64,000 bases of DNA, taken from contig ML677358.1 in NCBI GenBank assembly GCA_007922305.1, positions 12,479,343 to 12,543,342 on the forward strand, written 5' to 3'. A program made the position numbers and the translations under genes. The notes beneath the pieces are model-generated. The model was not told the origin of the DNA. It saw nothing but the letters and a program-made list of their open reading frames with translations, and did not search any database. The DNA is from Dermatemys mawii. Its lineage: Eukaryota; Chordata; Testudines; Dermatemydidae. Shown here one piece after another: positions 1 to 12,599 of the stretch; position 1 is the stretch's first letter; the number at the start of each line of letters is the position of its first letter.

Positions 1-2560
1 AACTTAGGCACATGCTTAAGTACTGAGCTGAATCAGGACCATAGTCTTGAAGGACTAAGATGCTTTCACAAGAACTAAATATAATAAATACAATAAATAA
101 AATAAAACTGAGGCCAGTGCTATGCTGGCACCAGACTATCTCACTAACATAGTTAGCATCTCTCAGGGAAGCAGATTGCGCCAACAGGAAAAGCTCTCCC
201 ATCGCCATAGGAGCATCTTCTCTAAAGCACTACAGCATTTTCAGTATAGACCTCACCTAAATGTTTTCTGTATGCACGTCTGTGGAATTTGTAAACATAT
301 AATTACAGTCTAATTCTTTTGGTGCAACGTGGCTGTGCTTCCAATTCATGGATCACACCCCACCGGCAGATTTCAATCGCAAAACCGTCTTCCAGTTTGG
401 GGGGAAAAGTGTTATGTTCCCACAGTGCTATCAATGCAGTGCATGACCATCAATAACAGCTCAGAAACTGCTACGCCCAATGAAATAATATTGGGAAACT
501 TTTAGAAAAAAACATAAATAAGAATTTGGTCATAAAAGAAACTCCAGATTCCAAACTTCTCTTGAACTTCTTCTGCAACTTGCCAAATATACCATTCCCA
601 GCCATTTCAGGGATTCTTGCCAGTTATGCTCCCCATCCCCACCCACTGACTCCCAGATACTGCCTACTCACTACCAATAACCATCCTGGTTTTCTTCACA
701 TCTGCAGTATTGCCAATTCCAAGCATTCATAAATTGTGAGCGAGGCTCCTAAAATCATGAGATTGGCTTCAAGTTCATTCATTCTGAGATCTCTTCATTT
801 CCCTTTTGAGACTTGAGTGTGTCTCTTTTCAAGCTTTTTTCTAAAACTATGAGTGAGAAAATTAGGTTTTTTTTTAAATGAAAGCAGAGATTCTCACAAT
901 CACATGACTCTGTAAGTTGGGTCTTTAAAAATGTCATCAAATATCACATGCTTTGTGATAAAAATCACAAGAGTTGGCAGAAGTGCCATATATCTGAGAT
1001 GGATTATTTTAAAAGTTTAAAAATGAAACAGGGATCTTTTTCCTGGTGAACTAATCAATAGAGGGAAGGATCAAAAAAGCATCACTGAAAAACCACAGTC
1101 CAAATTCCACCCTGATGTAACCTCCCATCCAGCCTGTATAAAGGAACTTAAGTGCCTTCTGGAACACTTTAATTTAAGCATACCAGTGTACATGCAGGAT
1201 CAGGCCCTACGTGATGGTTATATATAGCCCCATTTTCCAAGCATTATGAATGTCCACAGTTTTAAAACTCTTGCATAGTTTGCAAAAAATGTTTTTCCTC
1301 GAGGTATTTATCATTTTTACTTTACATGTCCATCTATGAATCGCCAGAGAAATTATACAGCAGTGAGAATTGCAGTGTTAAGGTACACACCTTCTAAAAT
1401 GGCACAGAGGGCTTGCAGGAAATATCTGGGTTATTGAACTGCAATCCAAAATGCACAGCGTGAGCATTTCCACTTGGAGACTCTTGCTCTCAGACAGAAG
1501 AGAAAAGAAAAGATTCCTTAGCAGGATCTTTAGGAACTGGAAAAGCTACTCCATAGCAATGCGTCTTACAACTCTCCCCTAAACAGAAAGAAAAATCTCA
1601 TGTTTTATGGTAGAACAGTTCCCTTCACCACACAGATAGTATTCGTCTTAGGGCTATAAGATCCTTGAACAAGTAACCCAGCTATTACAGTTTCAGATTT
1701 ACCATACCTAATGGCCAAACATCAGTTTGCAGGGAAAAAAAATCCCTAGAATTCAGTTATATCCCATGATGGTCCCATTGCAGGTGTCGACTAACAGTTC
1801 AGCAATATTTCCACACTAGCTAGGAATATTCCATTTTTCACCAATTTCTGTTTCTATAAGCAACAAAACTGAGATTACAGGTAAAGCTGTCAAACAATTT
1901 TCTAAAGGAGGTTTGTTGAAGAGAGGCTTTTTTTAAAAAAATGAAACTTTTGGGGAAAAATTGTCAAAGATTTTGCACATTTCTTGCTAAAATGTTCTAT
2001 GATATTTACCAATAACTATGAAATAGATTTAAAATTCTTACTGAAAACTGGATGTTTGGAAAACAAAAACTATCAGTGAAAAAGTTTCAATAAAAATAGA
2101 AAATGTGTCCACTTCAAACCCTGATATATAGAAACAATTTGGAAATGTCAGGTTTTTTTCAAAACTATTTTCCTGTTTTTCAGATAACAACAACTATAAA
2201 GATATTGCACCAAATCTGTCTGTCAGTTACAGCAGTGTAAATCCACAGCAACTCCATAAACTTCAGAGGAGTTACTCTGGATTTGCCCTATTATCAATCA
2301 GAGCCATATCTGGTCTTGTTTAAAACAATAGAGATGATGGACCAAATACTCAGGGGTGGATATGCAAGTCACTAGGACTGTCAGAAGTCAATTATAATGT
2401 ACATGACAGTCACATGTGCACAAACACATTTGTGAGGGTTTTCGAAATAAAAGGTGTCACAGTGACAGGGCTAGCTTCTCTTCTGTCCCCTTCCTGGTCT
2501 CTGAGACTCTGTTTGCACTGCATAGTTAGTAGAACCTATTCTCCTAACCATGTTAATAGA
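1..2560. other. Mostly unique intronic sequence
   Basis: Bases 1-50 resemble the tail of an old dispersed repeat with the 'gcacatgcttaagt' motif seen again near 18980 and 41760. A short A/T-rich run follows near 80-110. The rest shows no transposon ends, coding signal or RNA gene that I recognise. Confidence 0.4.
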
Positions 2561-2579
2561 ACTCAAGTTAGCACACTTT

Positions 2580-3025
2580 GGGTTTGTCCACACTCATTTG
2601 TAACCCCAGGTCCCAACCTGGGGCTATAGCATCCACACTGCATTGTGCTGCATGAGTCCAACCACCCATACCCCAGAGTTTCTAGCCCCCTCCCAAAATG
2701 TGTATGCTCCAGCCCTTTGGTGGTTTTGCAGTGTAGGAAAACTTGTCCACCAAACTTCATTGTCCAAAGGACAAAGAAAATCAGCTCATGGGACTGTGGA
2801 ATACTTTAGGCGGACTCCCAGAGCGTGAGTCCAGTGGGGCTGTGTCTACACTGCAAAGCAATAGGGCTGGAACCCTCGGTCCCGGCTTGACTCAGACTCA
2901 GATCTTCCTCCCGCCCCTGTGGAGTACTTGGACCCTGGGTCTGAGCCCTGGGGTAGCACAATTTGTGTGTAGATGGTAGAGGGTTGAGCCTGAGTTCGAA
3001 CCCTGGGCTTACACTGCATTGCAGA
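2580..3025. mobile_element. Decayed non-autonomous DNA transposon sequence
   Basis: The block starts with a 'gtttgtccacactc' motif and contains an internal 'gtgtctacactgcaaa' and a final 'gggcttacactgcattgcag'. These are the terminal motifs of the short reptile DNA transposons found elsewhere here (for example 30872 and 47485). GC content is higher than the flanks. Two adjacent decayed copies or one with a tandem structure are both possible. No clean target duplication was found. Confidence 0.45.
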
Positions 3026-3199
3026 CTTACACAGAAAACACCCCCTCAGGGTCAGGCCTCTTGCCTTCATCTATCCTGAGAGTGGAATTCTGCAATTTTC
3101 CCTCTCTGCCACAAGGCACTGACCCGATCTATTCACTGTGCTTACCCTGCACACCCGAAGGAGTTCAGGGGCCTGCAATTCTTCCCTTTGGGGGTCAGT

Positions 3200-3770
3200 G
3201 AATAAAGTAGTGAATAAAGAGCAGCTAGCAGCCTTCTTAAGCCAAAGTATTGTTTTCTTAACAGTAGGACTAAAACCTTTAGGAAAAAAAGAACTTTAAA
3301 ATAAACTGCACACATCCATCTTACCTAAAGCCCTTACATTCCCTGAAAGCAAGCTAGGCTGCCGTAGCTTCTTCAGACTCCCCAGCGGTGCCTGTGTCAC
3401 AACCTGGTTCCCCTGAATAGCTACCCTCCCCATTCAGTTTTGAGAGAATCAGTCCCTCTTTAAATTGCATTATAATTCTTTTGATCTCGTGTACTTGGGA
3501 AGCTTCCAGTCCTGATATTGTCTTTTAACAACCATCAATTATTCGCATAGAAGTGGCTTTCTTGAGTCAGTCCTTCCTCTCCAACTTGATCCCCTCAGCA
3601 AATCCTTATTAAACTAAAAAATATATTCATATAGTAAACATCCCACTAACCAGCATTCATACATTATTACAGAGCAGCTCCAAATCTGTCACACATTGCA
3701 CACTGAATTATTTGCGTGGCTATGTGGTCACGCATACATACAATTAAAAAAATATCTAAATAAACAAAGG

Positions 3771-3801
<31 letters not shown>

Positions 3802-4740
3802 TCGATCCAAACTAAAAACTTGGATGCAAACATACCAAATTTTGTGAGCATCAGAAACTAGGATCCATTCCCAAACCTGAATTTAGGAAAAACGGTGTTT
3901 GAAATCCAGATTTTGCAGCTGTACATTAGCCCTTTAATTTTGGGTTTTGCACAAAAATTTCAAAGTGGTATGCAGAGTTTTTAGGACGTTCAGTCCAACA
4001 CTAACAGGAATGGTGGAACCTCTGTGTGCTACCTGAACTGGCCCGTTGAACTTCTTGTCTATCACTACTAGAAATGTGAAACCAAATTTTCCACATACAG
4101 AAAAAAAAAGTTTCCCTCCTTTCTTATACATCATGTGCAATATGTAGAGAGAGGGAGAGCGATTGTCTATAGTTTCAACACATGATATCCACAGTCAGAC
4201 CATATCAAACAGTTGCAAATGCTCTTCAGCCTAAACACACTTAAGCAGCAGTTCTAGTAACAGAATTAAAATGCCGTGGCTTATCACACTGTAAGACACA
4301 GTAGCTCTGAACACTTAATGGAGCAGCAACAGATTTCACAATGCGAAAGAAAATACAGATCTCAAGCAATTAGCTGGGACACTTGAGCAGAGGCACCAAG
4401 CAAGAGTGCACTGTAGAAGTTCACCCTTGATTGTTATTTTTCTCCTGACATTTGAGGCTGTCCAAATGTAGATAATGGATTTTACAACACAGACGGTTGT
4501 TAAATGTCATCTCTTCCCTTAGCCAGACTATGCATTAGAAACCAGTATCATACATGATGGGTGAAGAGGGCACTGGGCCTCGGGGAATCTCGAGTTCTCA
4601 TTCATTGTGGGGTGAACCTTGTTCAGCAGGCTGAAGTGTTTCACTTTGAAAAGAAATACAGAAACTCTGAAGCTCGGGCTTGGCTAAGACTTTCAGAAGG
4701 GGCAAGTGATTTTGCAAATCTCTGGGCAAATCTACGACCC
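3200..4740. other. Unique intronic sequence
   Basis: Nothing recognisable except the GATA/GACA microsatellite listed separately. Confidence 0.4.
3772..3806. repeat. (GATA)n-(GACA)n microsatellite
   Basis: About four GATA units run directly into about three or four GACA units, ending in GATCGATC. Adjoining GATA and GACA tracts are the same unit types as in Bkm-related repeats of reptiles, but this tract is short and has no further context. Confidence 0.85.
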
Positions 4741-5060
4741 AAAATTAAGTCGGCCTAAGTTATGTAGACGTACAGCCACCACAGTCATTGAATCACTTTT
4801 GCACATCCACACTACGCACATCCTGTCAGTGTAGGGACACTGTGGGACAGTTTCTAAAAGGCAGCAACAGTCAATGTAAGCAACACAGGGTCTGCATTGA
4901 CACTGCACCAACCTAACTACAACAACTTAAGCACTGTGCCTCTTGAAGAGATGGAGTTGTTAAGTCATGTAGTGGGCTAGTCACATCAGTGGAAGCTACA
5001 TTTCATTGTAGACATTTACAGAGTTAGACACTCATGTTGACCTAACTCTGTAGTTCGGTG
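4735..5060. mobile_element. Decayed MITE-like DNA transposon
   Basis: The block begins near 'taagtcggcctaagttatgtagacg' and ends near 'gttgacctaactctgtag', so the two ends are inverted and degenerate (GTCGGCCTAAGTTA versus GTTGACCTAACT). Internal text such as 'cacatccacactacgcac' matches the chelonian MITE style. The copy is old and borders are approximate. Confidence 0.5.
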
Positions 5061-5165
5061 CCCAACAAAGCACATTTTACAAGGTCCTGATTTCCAGAAA
5101 ATGCAGAATGCCTACTCTGAAAAACTAAGCCCCTTTAAAGAGCGTTTGGGCACTCAAAAAATGGA
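5060..5165. repeat. Old dispersed repeat remnant
   Basis: Text such as 'aaggtcctgatttccagaaaatgcagaatgcctactctgaaaa' resembles an ancient amniote interspersed repeat characterised by 'gcctgattttcagaaa'. A similar remnant lies near 46500. Family name not assigned. Confidence 0.35.
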
Positions 5166-5170
5166 GCTGT

Positions 5171-5717
5171 ATCATAGAATATCAGGGTTGGAAGAGACCT
5201 CGGGAGGTCATCCAGTCCAATCTTCTGTGCAAAGCAGGACCAATCCCAACTAAATCATCCCAATCAGGGCTTTGTCAAACCGGGTTTGAAAAAGCTCCAA
5301 GGATGGAGATTTCACCACCTCCTTAGGTAACCCATTCCAGTGCTTCACCACCCTCCTAGTGAAATAGTTTTTTCTACTAGCCAACCTAGACCTCCCACAC
5401 TGCAACCTGAGACCACTGCTCCTTGTTCTGTCATCTGCCATCGAGACTAGCCTAGCTCCATCCTCTTTGGAACCCCCTTCAGGTAGTTGAAGGTTGCTAT
5501 CAAATCCCCCCTCACTCGTCTCTTCTGCAGACTAAAAATAACCCTAATTCCCTCAGCCTCTCCTCATTACTCAATCACATGCCCCAGCCCCCTAATCAGT
5601 TCCGTTGCCCTCCGCTGGACTCTCTTCAATTTGTTCACATCTCTTCTGTAGTGGGGGCCCCAAAACTGGATGCAATAATCCAGATGTGGCCTCACCAGTG
5701 CCAGATAGAGGGGAATA
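5171..5717 (-). mobile_element. CR1 LINE, 5'-truncated 3' fragment
   Basis: On the minus strand this encodes the C-terminal end of CR1 ORF2, with text like FTRRVVKHWNGLPKEVV near 5290-5370. It ends with the family's characteristic 3' tail GACCTCTTCCAACCCTGATATTCTATGAT (reading 5198 to 5171). The part at 5530-5717 still reads as an upstream ORF2 segment, but the frame is broken by indels and stops, so it is dead. The 5' truncation near 5717 is typical of CR1 insertion. Confidence 0.9.
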
Positions 5718-5719
5718 AC

Positions 5720-8700
5720 ACACACCCAACACCACAACAGTGCTGTTAGCTTTTAATGATTGTTTTTCTTGCCATCGTTCTTCCACATTACTGCGACTGA
5801 AATTTAAAACATTGTTAAACTCACCACCATGCCTGACTTCAGAAAGTAAAAATATTAGATTCTTTACAGCATTTACATCAGTTTTATGCTGCTGCAATCC
5901 CACAGTTGTTCCCCATTTTGCTGGTCTTTTGTCCCATTTTTATGGCCATGTGCAAGACATTATGACTATTATTAATGGAAAATTCTTCTCCAGTATTCCT
6001 TGTACCAGAAGTGCAAATGAAGAGCAACTCTATAAAAATGACATCCTAGCAGTTGACTCAATGATTCCTGTGTCAAAAGTGACCAATCTGCAAATAAAAA
6101 CATGTTTCTCTAATTACCAGACCTGAAAATTCAAGCAGGGACCTGAAACTCAGGCTGGGTGCCTTTCATAATCACCACCACCACTAGGAAAAGTGAACAT
6201 ATAGAACTAAATAAGTAATTCTGCTGATGGTATATTAACCAGAATAAAAATCTAGCTCCCTCTCCCACAGCCAGGTAGGTTCTGAAGTGCTATGTAAAAT
6301 CTTATCAAGCAACATCTGCTAAAAACAAAGGTGCCATTTTTACATAGTAATTTTCACATAGCCCTTTGTTGTAATATTTGTGGCACACTTACAGCCATGA
6401 ACCAAGCATGAGAACTCTAAACTAACATGTGATTAGTAGTACAGAGAGAAGGGAATGCATGTTAATGTTAGGGTTTTTTTTAAAGCAAGTAAAGTAGCAA
6501 GCAACAAATGAAACGGCAAGTACATCCAACTTAAAACCATTCCACTAACTGGGTAACTTTTCTGCTACAGTAAGAGGTGGGTTTGAATGACAAATATAGC
6601 ATAGTTCCCAGACATGGGTCATATGACTCTGTTCTACTTTTGTTTCAAGCGTGTTCCATGTCAGCACCACATTAAGGAAGACTGGCACATGCTGCCAGTT
6701 GATCCTGTGGGACAATATCCACTTTGTCAGTGCATGCAAGGGTGCAGACTAAACAGGCAAGAATGAAACACGTACAAGTATTGATACCAATGGCTTTTAT
6801 TAAATTATATTTTTGATTACACTATTTTATATATATATATATATAAAATATATATATATATATATAACAATAAAGCATATGGCAAAAAACCAGATACACT
6901 TTGCAGGATTTCACCTGCGCAAGGCTTTGAATTAAAGCAGTTAGCAGAAGATCAATGCAAGAAAGGAAGAAAGAGAGGTAAGAGAATTATCAGCTGTGAA
7001 TGTGGCATTAACATAGAAAAATATTTGCAAACCTGAAACATATTGTTGCCTTTCTGAGCACTGCAGCTGTATGCACACAACAGTATCCAAGAGACAGAAC
7101 CCTCTTTCTTTGTACTTGGACATTCAATAGTATTCTCACAGACCGAAGACCAGTAGAAGTTCTTTATACAATCTAAGTAAATTGATGTTGAGTATTACTC
7201 TTAAGTGAAGCCAAGATTCTGTTTTTAAGGATACAGGCCTCTTAAGGTTCAAAGACACTCAAGAAAACAGACACCTCAGGAAAGCTCCTGGCATAACACT
7301 TCAGAGTCTACCGGAAGAAAGATGCAGCAGGCTCAGTAATCTGGTTTAATAATTAAAATACACGCATCCAATTTTTTTTTAAACCACCTGGAATAAGAGC
7401 AGCCATTGTACAGAAGCTCTCTAAGGACTGCGATCCGTCATCAGCTTGCAATGAAAACATCTCATGAGCAGTACACACAGATTTCTGAAAGCTAGCATAT
7501 ATTCCAGGCGCCAATCCCCAAACCTCCATAGGATTGACCCAGCCTACCCAAACGAGACTGCATGGTGTTGCCACCTATCTTAATTTTTAAATTAGGAGTC
7601 TCCGTTATTTGGCATCTTTCTTGAAGCCCCAGCTCATGAAATCAAGTGATTATAGGAGAATCTCAGCTTTCATTCTGAAAACACAGTTGTGGAGAAGAGA
7701 AAAAACGTGACCTGAGCGCACCAGAAAGACAATGAAAAGAAACTTAAATCTCATGATTGCTTTAGTGACTTGAGGATATCAAGATTGCAATGACCTCCCA
7801 TAGGTTTACCATCTAGTTGGTTTTCAACAAGCCTTTAACCAGACTGGCCAGTCTTTGTATTGCCTTGGGACAGAGCGCACTATAATTCACTTCCCCAGGG
7901 TCTAGACTGCAGCACTTAGTATAAGGTAAGAAAAATAACCGTTTTTATTTGTGTAAATTGTTCTCTAAAACCTTTTTGGTAATAATTAGCTAGAGTTAGT
8001 CCTGGGCCCCTTTTTGCTGCTGGTGGGGAGGGGCAGCCAGTGGCCAGCTTTGATGCATCTCACAAGATCTCCCATAACAGTTTAGGCTCCACCAGGGATG
8101 CTAGCCCATGTCTCACAAACACAGGAAACAGAACTTTCTCTACAGCTGACCCACCACTGTGGAACTTGTGTCTGGGACCGTCTGACTGGGCCATGGCCCT
8201 TTAGAGCCCTAGTTTTTGTACAATAAAACAATCCCCACTGCACTGAGGAGAGACACAGATGTGTGTCCTCACTTCGAAATTTGTACAGTACTTAGCCACC
8301 ACAGTGACGTAAAGAGCATAAACACCGAGACAGATGCATGCATTGCAACCAGCATTTTGTCCATTGTAGAGATACTTAACCCAAGGAGGAACAGTTCAAG
8401 CCACAACCTCTTTGGTTCTAAGTGAATAATCCAAATTCTTCTCTCTCCCTTCCAAACAAAGGCTATGCCTTCTCCAGTTTCCCTGTGGCTTCAGGGAGAA
8501 GGATCAAGAAACTGAAGCTAGAGAGAGAGATGCTACCACTCCCCTCACATATTTGATATTAATCCCAACGACCACTGAGTTTATTACAGATGTCAGGGAG
8601 TTGGGTGAGCTAGAAATTGCCTTTAACTGATGAATCATGTCATTCACATGAGCAACGATATCTGAATGATTGTCAGCCCCCATCTTAAAAGAAACCAGAG

Positions 8701-8760
8701 GGACACGTGTGAAACTGTCTTATGTCAGTGCCTTCAAAAAGGAAATTAGAGTCAAGTGTC
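5720..8760. other. Intronic sequence, largely unique
   Basis: Apart from the TA microsatellite, I see no coding exon or transposon termini. A stretch near 8085-8200 has a faint LINE-like look that I could not confirm. Confidence 0.4.
6828..6866. repeat. (TA)n microsatellite with AAA interruption
   Basis: Two TA tracts are separated by 'aaa', making an almost self-complementary run of about 39 bp. Confidence 0.9.
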
Positions 8761-8764
8761 AAAA

Positions 8765-8975
8765 TAGTACCTTGCTCTTGCACAATGCTTTTCATCAACA
8801 TATCTTAAAGCACCTTACAGAGGAGAGCAGTATCATTATCCCCATTTTACATATGGGTAAACAGGCACTGAGCAGGGAGGTGATTTGCTCAATATCATCC
8901 AGCAGGCCAGTGGCAGAGGTAGGTAAGTTTCCCAAGTGCCAATAGGGTCCTCTCACCACTAAATCACACTGTTGA
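8765..8975 (+). mobile_element. MIR/CORE-SINE-like repeat
   Basis: The text 'ttatccccattttacatatgggtaaacaggcactgagcagggaggtgatttgctcaatatcatccagcaggccagtggcagaggtagg' follows the MIR core closely (ttacagatggggaaactgaggcacagagaggttaagtgacttgcccaaggtcacacag). It is heavily diverged, so ancient. No target duplication is recognisable. Confidence 0.8.
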
Positions 8976-10740
8976 CTGTATTTGCTTCAGAACCTGTCAG
9001 TGCAGTTGAGACATTAAAAAAAAGAACAACCTTCACACAGGTCAAATAATGGTCCCCTGGATGAACATTCCCTTCTTTAGTCAGTGATCAAGCATTTTCC
9101 ATAGTATCGCCGACAGTCCATTTGAAAGGGAGCAGGGGGTTGTGACAGTAGTTGGTATGGGTGAGACAGGGATGTTAAAGGGAGTGGTATCGAGGTACAA
9201 TCACTCGGGTAGAAGTCAGTGATTTAGATTAAGGCCTGGTGAGTAACGACTTATCAGTCATGGATGGTTGTCTGGCGACACCAATAAAAAGCAGTCTGTA
9301 ATCTCAGCCAGTTCCTTTATAGGCACCATGGTTAGCACAGAGACCAAGAACTGAATAGGCATGGCGATCGAGCCCTCTTGTTACCTATGACCTAGGTACT
9401 GCCAGAACAGAGCCAAGTCATATTGGGTTGCCATGAAGGAGAAGTGTTTGGAACTTGGCGCTGTCACCACCTTTAGAAGTCAGTTTAGAAAATGTACTGA
9501 TTGATGAAAGAGGAGATTCCTCACTGCCCAAAATCCGGGATGTCTATGGACAATGATTTTATGGGGCCCATACGCTGCCTCTGGTCAAAACACCAGACAC
9601 CAGAGACATTGCTTTATGTCAATAAATGAATTAGAAATGACAAAAACCAAACAGAAAGTGTGCTGTGCCAGTGACTATAAAGGAGCAGAGGTTCCTGATA
9701 TCTGATCCCTACTTGTCTGCTGTCAAAGTTTGGAAACAATATTCATGGGCTATGAGGCCTGCAGTAGTCAGCAAGAACTGGCTGCCACTACAAAGTACTG
9801 GGGTTATGTGATCAGGCACATGGCAATAGAAAAGGGGCTGGTGTTCGGGGTTCAGCCTTTTGATTTCTCAACTAAGCTTTTAAACAAAAGCAGCCAATAC
9901 ATTAATGCAATGAAATGGAAAGTGAGTACACTGCTATAATTTACAATAAACATTCGTTTATTTCAGCTTTGTAGCTTTAAAAAAGGGGATGTGTGGCTAT
10001 TTAATTTGTTTCAGTCATTCAACTCTTTTTAAAAAAAGGCAGAAGAGTACTCAGATCTCCATTAAATCATGTAAACTGGCTGACATTTAATAGATTTATA
10101 AGTATATGTTATGCAAAAATACCCATAACCCTCTTTATGGTTTCAAATGAAAACAGAAATGAAGCATTCCCTATAAAACATCTGAGCTTTACAGATGCAT
10201 TTTTCATTCAATCCCCTCTGAGACACCGCTGCTCCAGACAGCCTAAATGTGAGCTTTGGAACTTTGATTTCTGCGTCATAAAGTTGCAATGTGTATCTGG
10301 AGTCAAAGCAAATGAAAAAGCAAGGAAACCAAAAGATCACAATCCCTAGAACAGTAGAAATTAACATGCAGCTTACATTCATTTGAAAAGACGAGGGAAG
10401 AACAGCATATAGCTTCCAAACAAGAGCCAGATGGACTTGCTCCGGTTACTGCTGCTTTACCTGACGAGCCATGGTCGAAGCCAGTTTTTCCTTGTAAGTG
10501 TGCAATTGGGCGCTGAAATAAAATTATGCTCTAACGTGCCATTTACAAATCAGGAAAAACCAGAAATGAGACATTTTTTGTATCTCCAATGGAGGAGGAG
10601 TTAGTTATTTCCTTGGCCAGTGACCCATTATAAGTCAAACTTCATATGTCAAACTACTTGCTACACTGCATATTCACTACCAGATACTGAAATCAACGGG
10701 CAAGCTACATTTCTGGTCCACGTCTTTAACCTGTCTTCGT
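8975..10740. other. Unique intronic sequence
   Basis: No recognised feature. Open frames here are short, lack family resemblance and overlap on both strands. Confidence 0.4.
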
Positions 10741-10905
10741 TACCCCCATTATATAACAATAATTGTTTAGACTGCAAGCTTCTTGGGGCTGGGATCTTCT
10801 CTTTGTTCTATACTTGCACAGTGCTTAACCCAACAGGGGCCTGGTCCGTGACGGAGGCTCTGAGATGCTACACCAGTATAAGCTGTAATAATAATATCAC
10901 ATGAA
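10741..10905 (-). mobile_element. CORE-SINE/MIR-type 3' tail fragment
   Basis: The text 'agactgcaagcttcttggggctgggatcttctctttgttctatacttgcacagtgcttaacccaacaggggcctggtcc' is one of several copies here of a dispersed tail. It recurs at 20740, 27330 and 62350 (same orientation) and near 11885, 22350, 32960, 42040 and 58625 (opposite). At 27.2 kb and 59.5 kb the tail is physically joined to a MIR core, which is why I group it there. Confidence 0.6.
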
Positions 10906-11879
10906 AACCTGTTCCTAAAGGGAACACTGATTTATTGTACAACTCTCAAGACTGAATTTTGCAACATTTTAGTTCAACTGACTTCATGGGTTTATGCCAG
11001 TGATTAATGTGGCCCATTGCATTGTTTTTTAATATAGTACAGCAGTCTTTTTGTTTACAGGTGTCATTGTTTATGAAATTCATCTTTATATAGTGACCTG
11101 AGCAGCTGACGCCAGTCGAGAAAATATTTTCAGAAATTTCAGAAAAGCTGGACTTAAAAAGATGTTTTTCCCCTATATGAGATTTAAAAATCTGTATGAC
11201 ACTGGGATAACACCTTGATCTTTTTTACTTTGCAGAGGAGATGTCTGGTCCCATAAAGTGCTCCTACATTAACATATCAAACAGCAGAGAGATAAGGCAT
11301 CTGGCATGTTTCCTTCAGGTACCGAGGCTCTCAGTATATGTGATTCAGTTGTATCCTTTCATCAATACCAGTCTTCATCCTAAACCTGCGTCATTTCTTT
11401 TGCTATTTCATCCTTATTTTATGGTCCATCTGGATATTTTCCTCAAAGGGGGAGAAAATGCAGAATGAGACACCTTCTTCAGTCAGAAATTCAGAGGGAT
11501 TTTTATGATTTATATTCCAATATAGGTAGGAGAGCAGAGATCAGTGGCAAGTGACTCCTTTCTGCAATAAAGATTTATTTACCCTAATAGCAAATCTTAT
11601 TTTAAAGAGAGCACATTATGGAACAATATTTGAAATCATATAGTTTGTCAAGGAAACTTGCTGTCACTGTTTTGACCCTGAAAACTATTAGAAGGAGGGA
11701 CCAGCAGGCCACTGAGGAATTATAATGAAACCTCGAGCCTTTCATGCCTAACTCTATAGTTTGAAACAAGCCTATGAAGCAACCAAGAGTCACTATACTT
11801 GGATGGCTGTTCAATGACCTCTGAGGGAGGACTATTCATATTGCAGATGCACCTAGAAGCCACAGACATAGATCAGTGC

Positions 11880-11945
11880 TCTTTGGTGGTAGGCACTGTA
11901 CACAGCTGTAACAAAGAGATAGTCCATGTCCCAGAAAGTTACTGG
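11880..11945 (+). mobile_element. CORE-SINE/MIR-type tail fragment
   Basis: Short match: 'gtaggcactgtacacagctgtaacaaagagatagtccatgtccc' against the tail described at 32960 and 42040. Diverged. Confidence 0.4.
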
Positions 11946-11984
11946 AATTGGTTGCCTCAGCCCAATCCCTAGAACGTAAGTTCT

Positions 11985-12075
11985 TGTCTATTCTACAAAT
12001 GCTTATCTGGTATAGCTGTAAAAAGCAAAACTCCCTAGTGTAGATGCCTTTATGCTGACAGGAGTTTTTCTGTCA
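11985..12075. mobile_element. Fragment of a MITE
   Basis: The text 'cttgtctattctacaaatgcttatctggtatagctgtaaaaagcaaaactccctagtgtagatgcc' carries the 'ttgtctacactac' end and 'agtgtagatgc' motif of chelonian MITEs. It directly abuts the next element at 12076 and may be its insertion host. Confidence 0.5.
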
Positions 12076-12378
12076 GGCCAGGTCTACACTACCCGCCAGA
12101 TAAGTGGGCAGAGATCGATCTTTCAGGGATCAATTTATCGCGTCTCATCTAGACTCAATAAATTGATCCCCGAGTGCTCTCCCATCAACTCCGAAACTCC
12201 ACCATGGTGAGAGGCGCAGGTAGGGTCGACGAGGGAGCAGCAGCAGTCGACTCAGCACCATGAAGATGGTGAGGTAAGTCAATCTAAATATGTCGACTTC
12301 AGGTAGACTATTCACATAGCTGAAGTTGCGTATGTTAAGTCGATTCCCCCACTCCTCCCCGGGTAGACCAGATCTCAG
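12076..12378 (+). mobile_element. MITE, 'GGCCAGGTCTACACTACCCGCC' family, copy 1
   Basis: It starts GGCCAGGTCTACACTACCCG and ends CGGGTAGACCAGATCTCAG, an imperfect inverted pair. The inside (for example 'gatcgatctttcagggatcaatttatcg', 'ccccgagtgctctcccatc', 'tatgtcgacttcaggtagactattcacatagctgaagttgcgtatgttaag') matches the copy at 14435-14721 along its whole length in reverse orientation. No protein-coding capacity, so mobilised in trans; superfamily uncertain, Harbinger-like by its termini. Confidence 0.8.
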
Positions 12379-12439
12379 TGTAACACCACCACCACCTCCC
12401 CAAACATTAGCTAACGTTAGCTAGCAGAAGCGCTCTGAT

Positions 12440-12575
12440 TATAGGCAGAGCTTGTCTACACTGGGCTTTGCTGCCACAGGTTTGTTGGCTAGAGGATGTG
12501 GTCTTTTTCCACAATCCTGACTGACATAGCTATGTCGAGAATACTTGGTAGTGTAGACCTGGTCTAAACCACCCG
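12440..12575. mobile_element. MITE fragment
   Basis: It runs from 'gcttgtctacactgggctttg' to 'ggtagtgtagacctggtctaaacc', giving inverted ends of the GGTCTACACT type, with internal 'acatagctatgtcgag'. Confidence 0.55.
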
Positions 12576-12599
12576 ACAACTAGTGAGAATCAGCAGAGA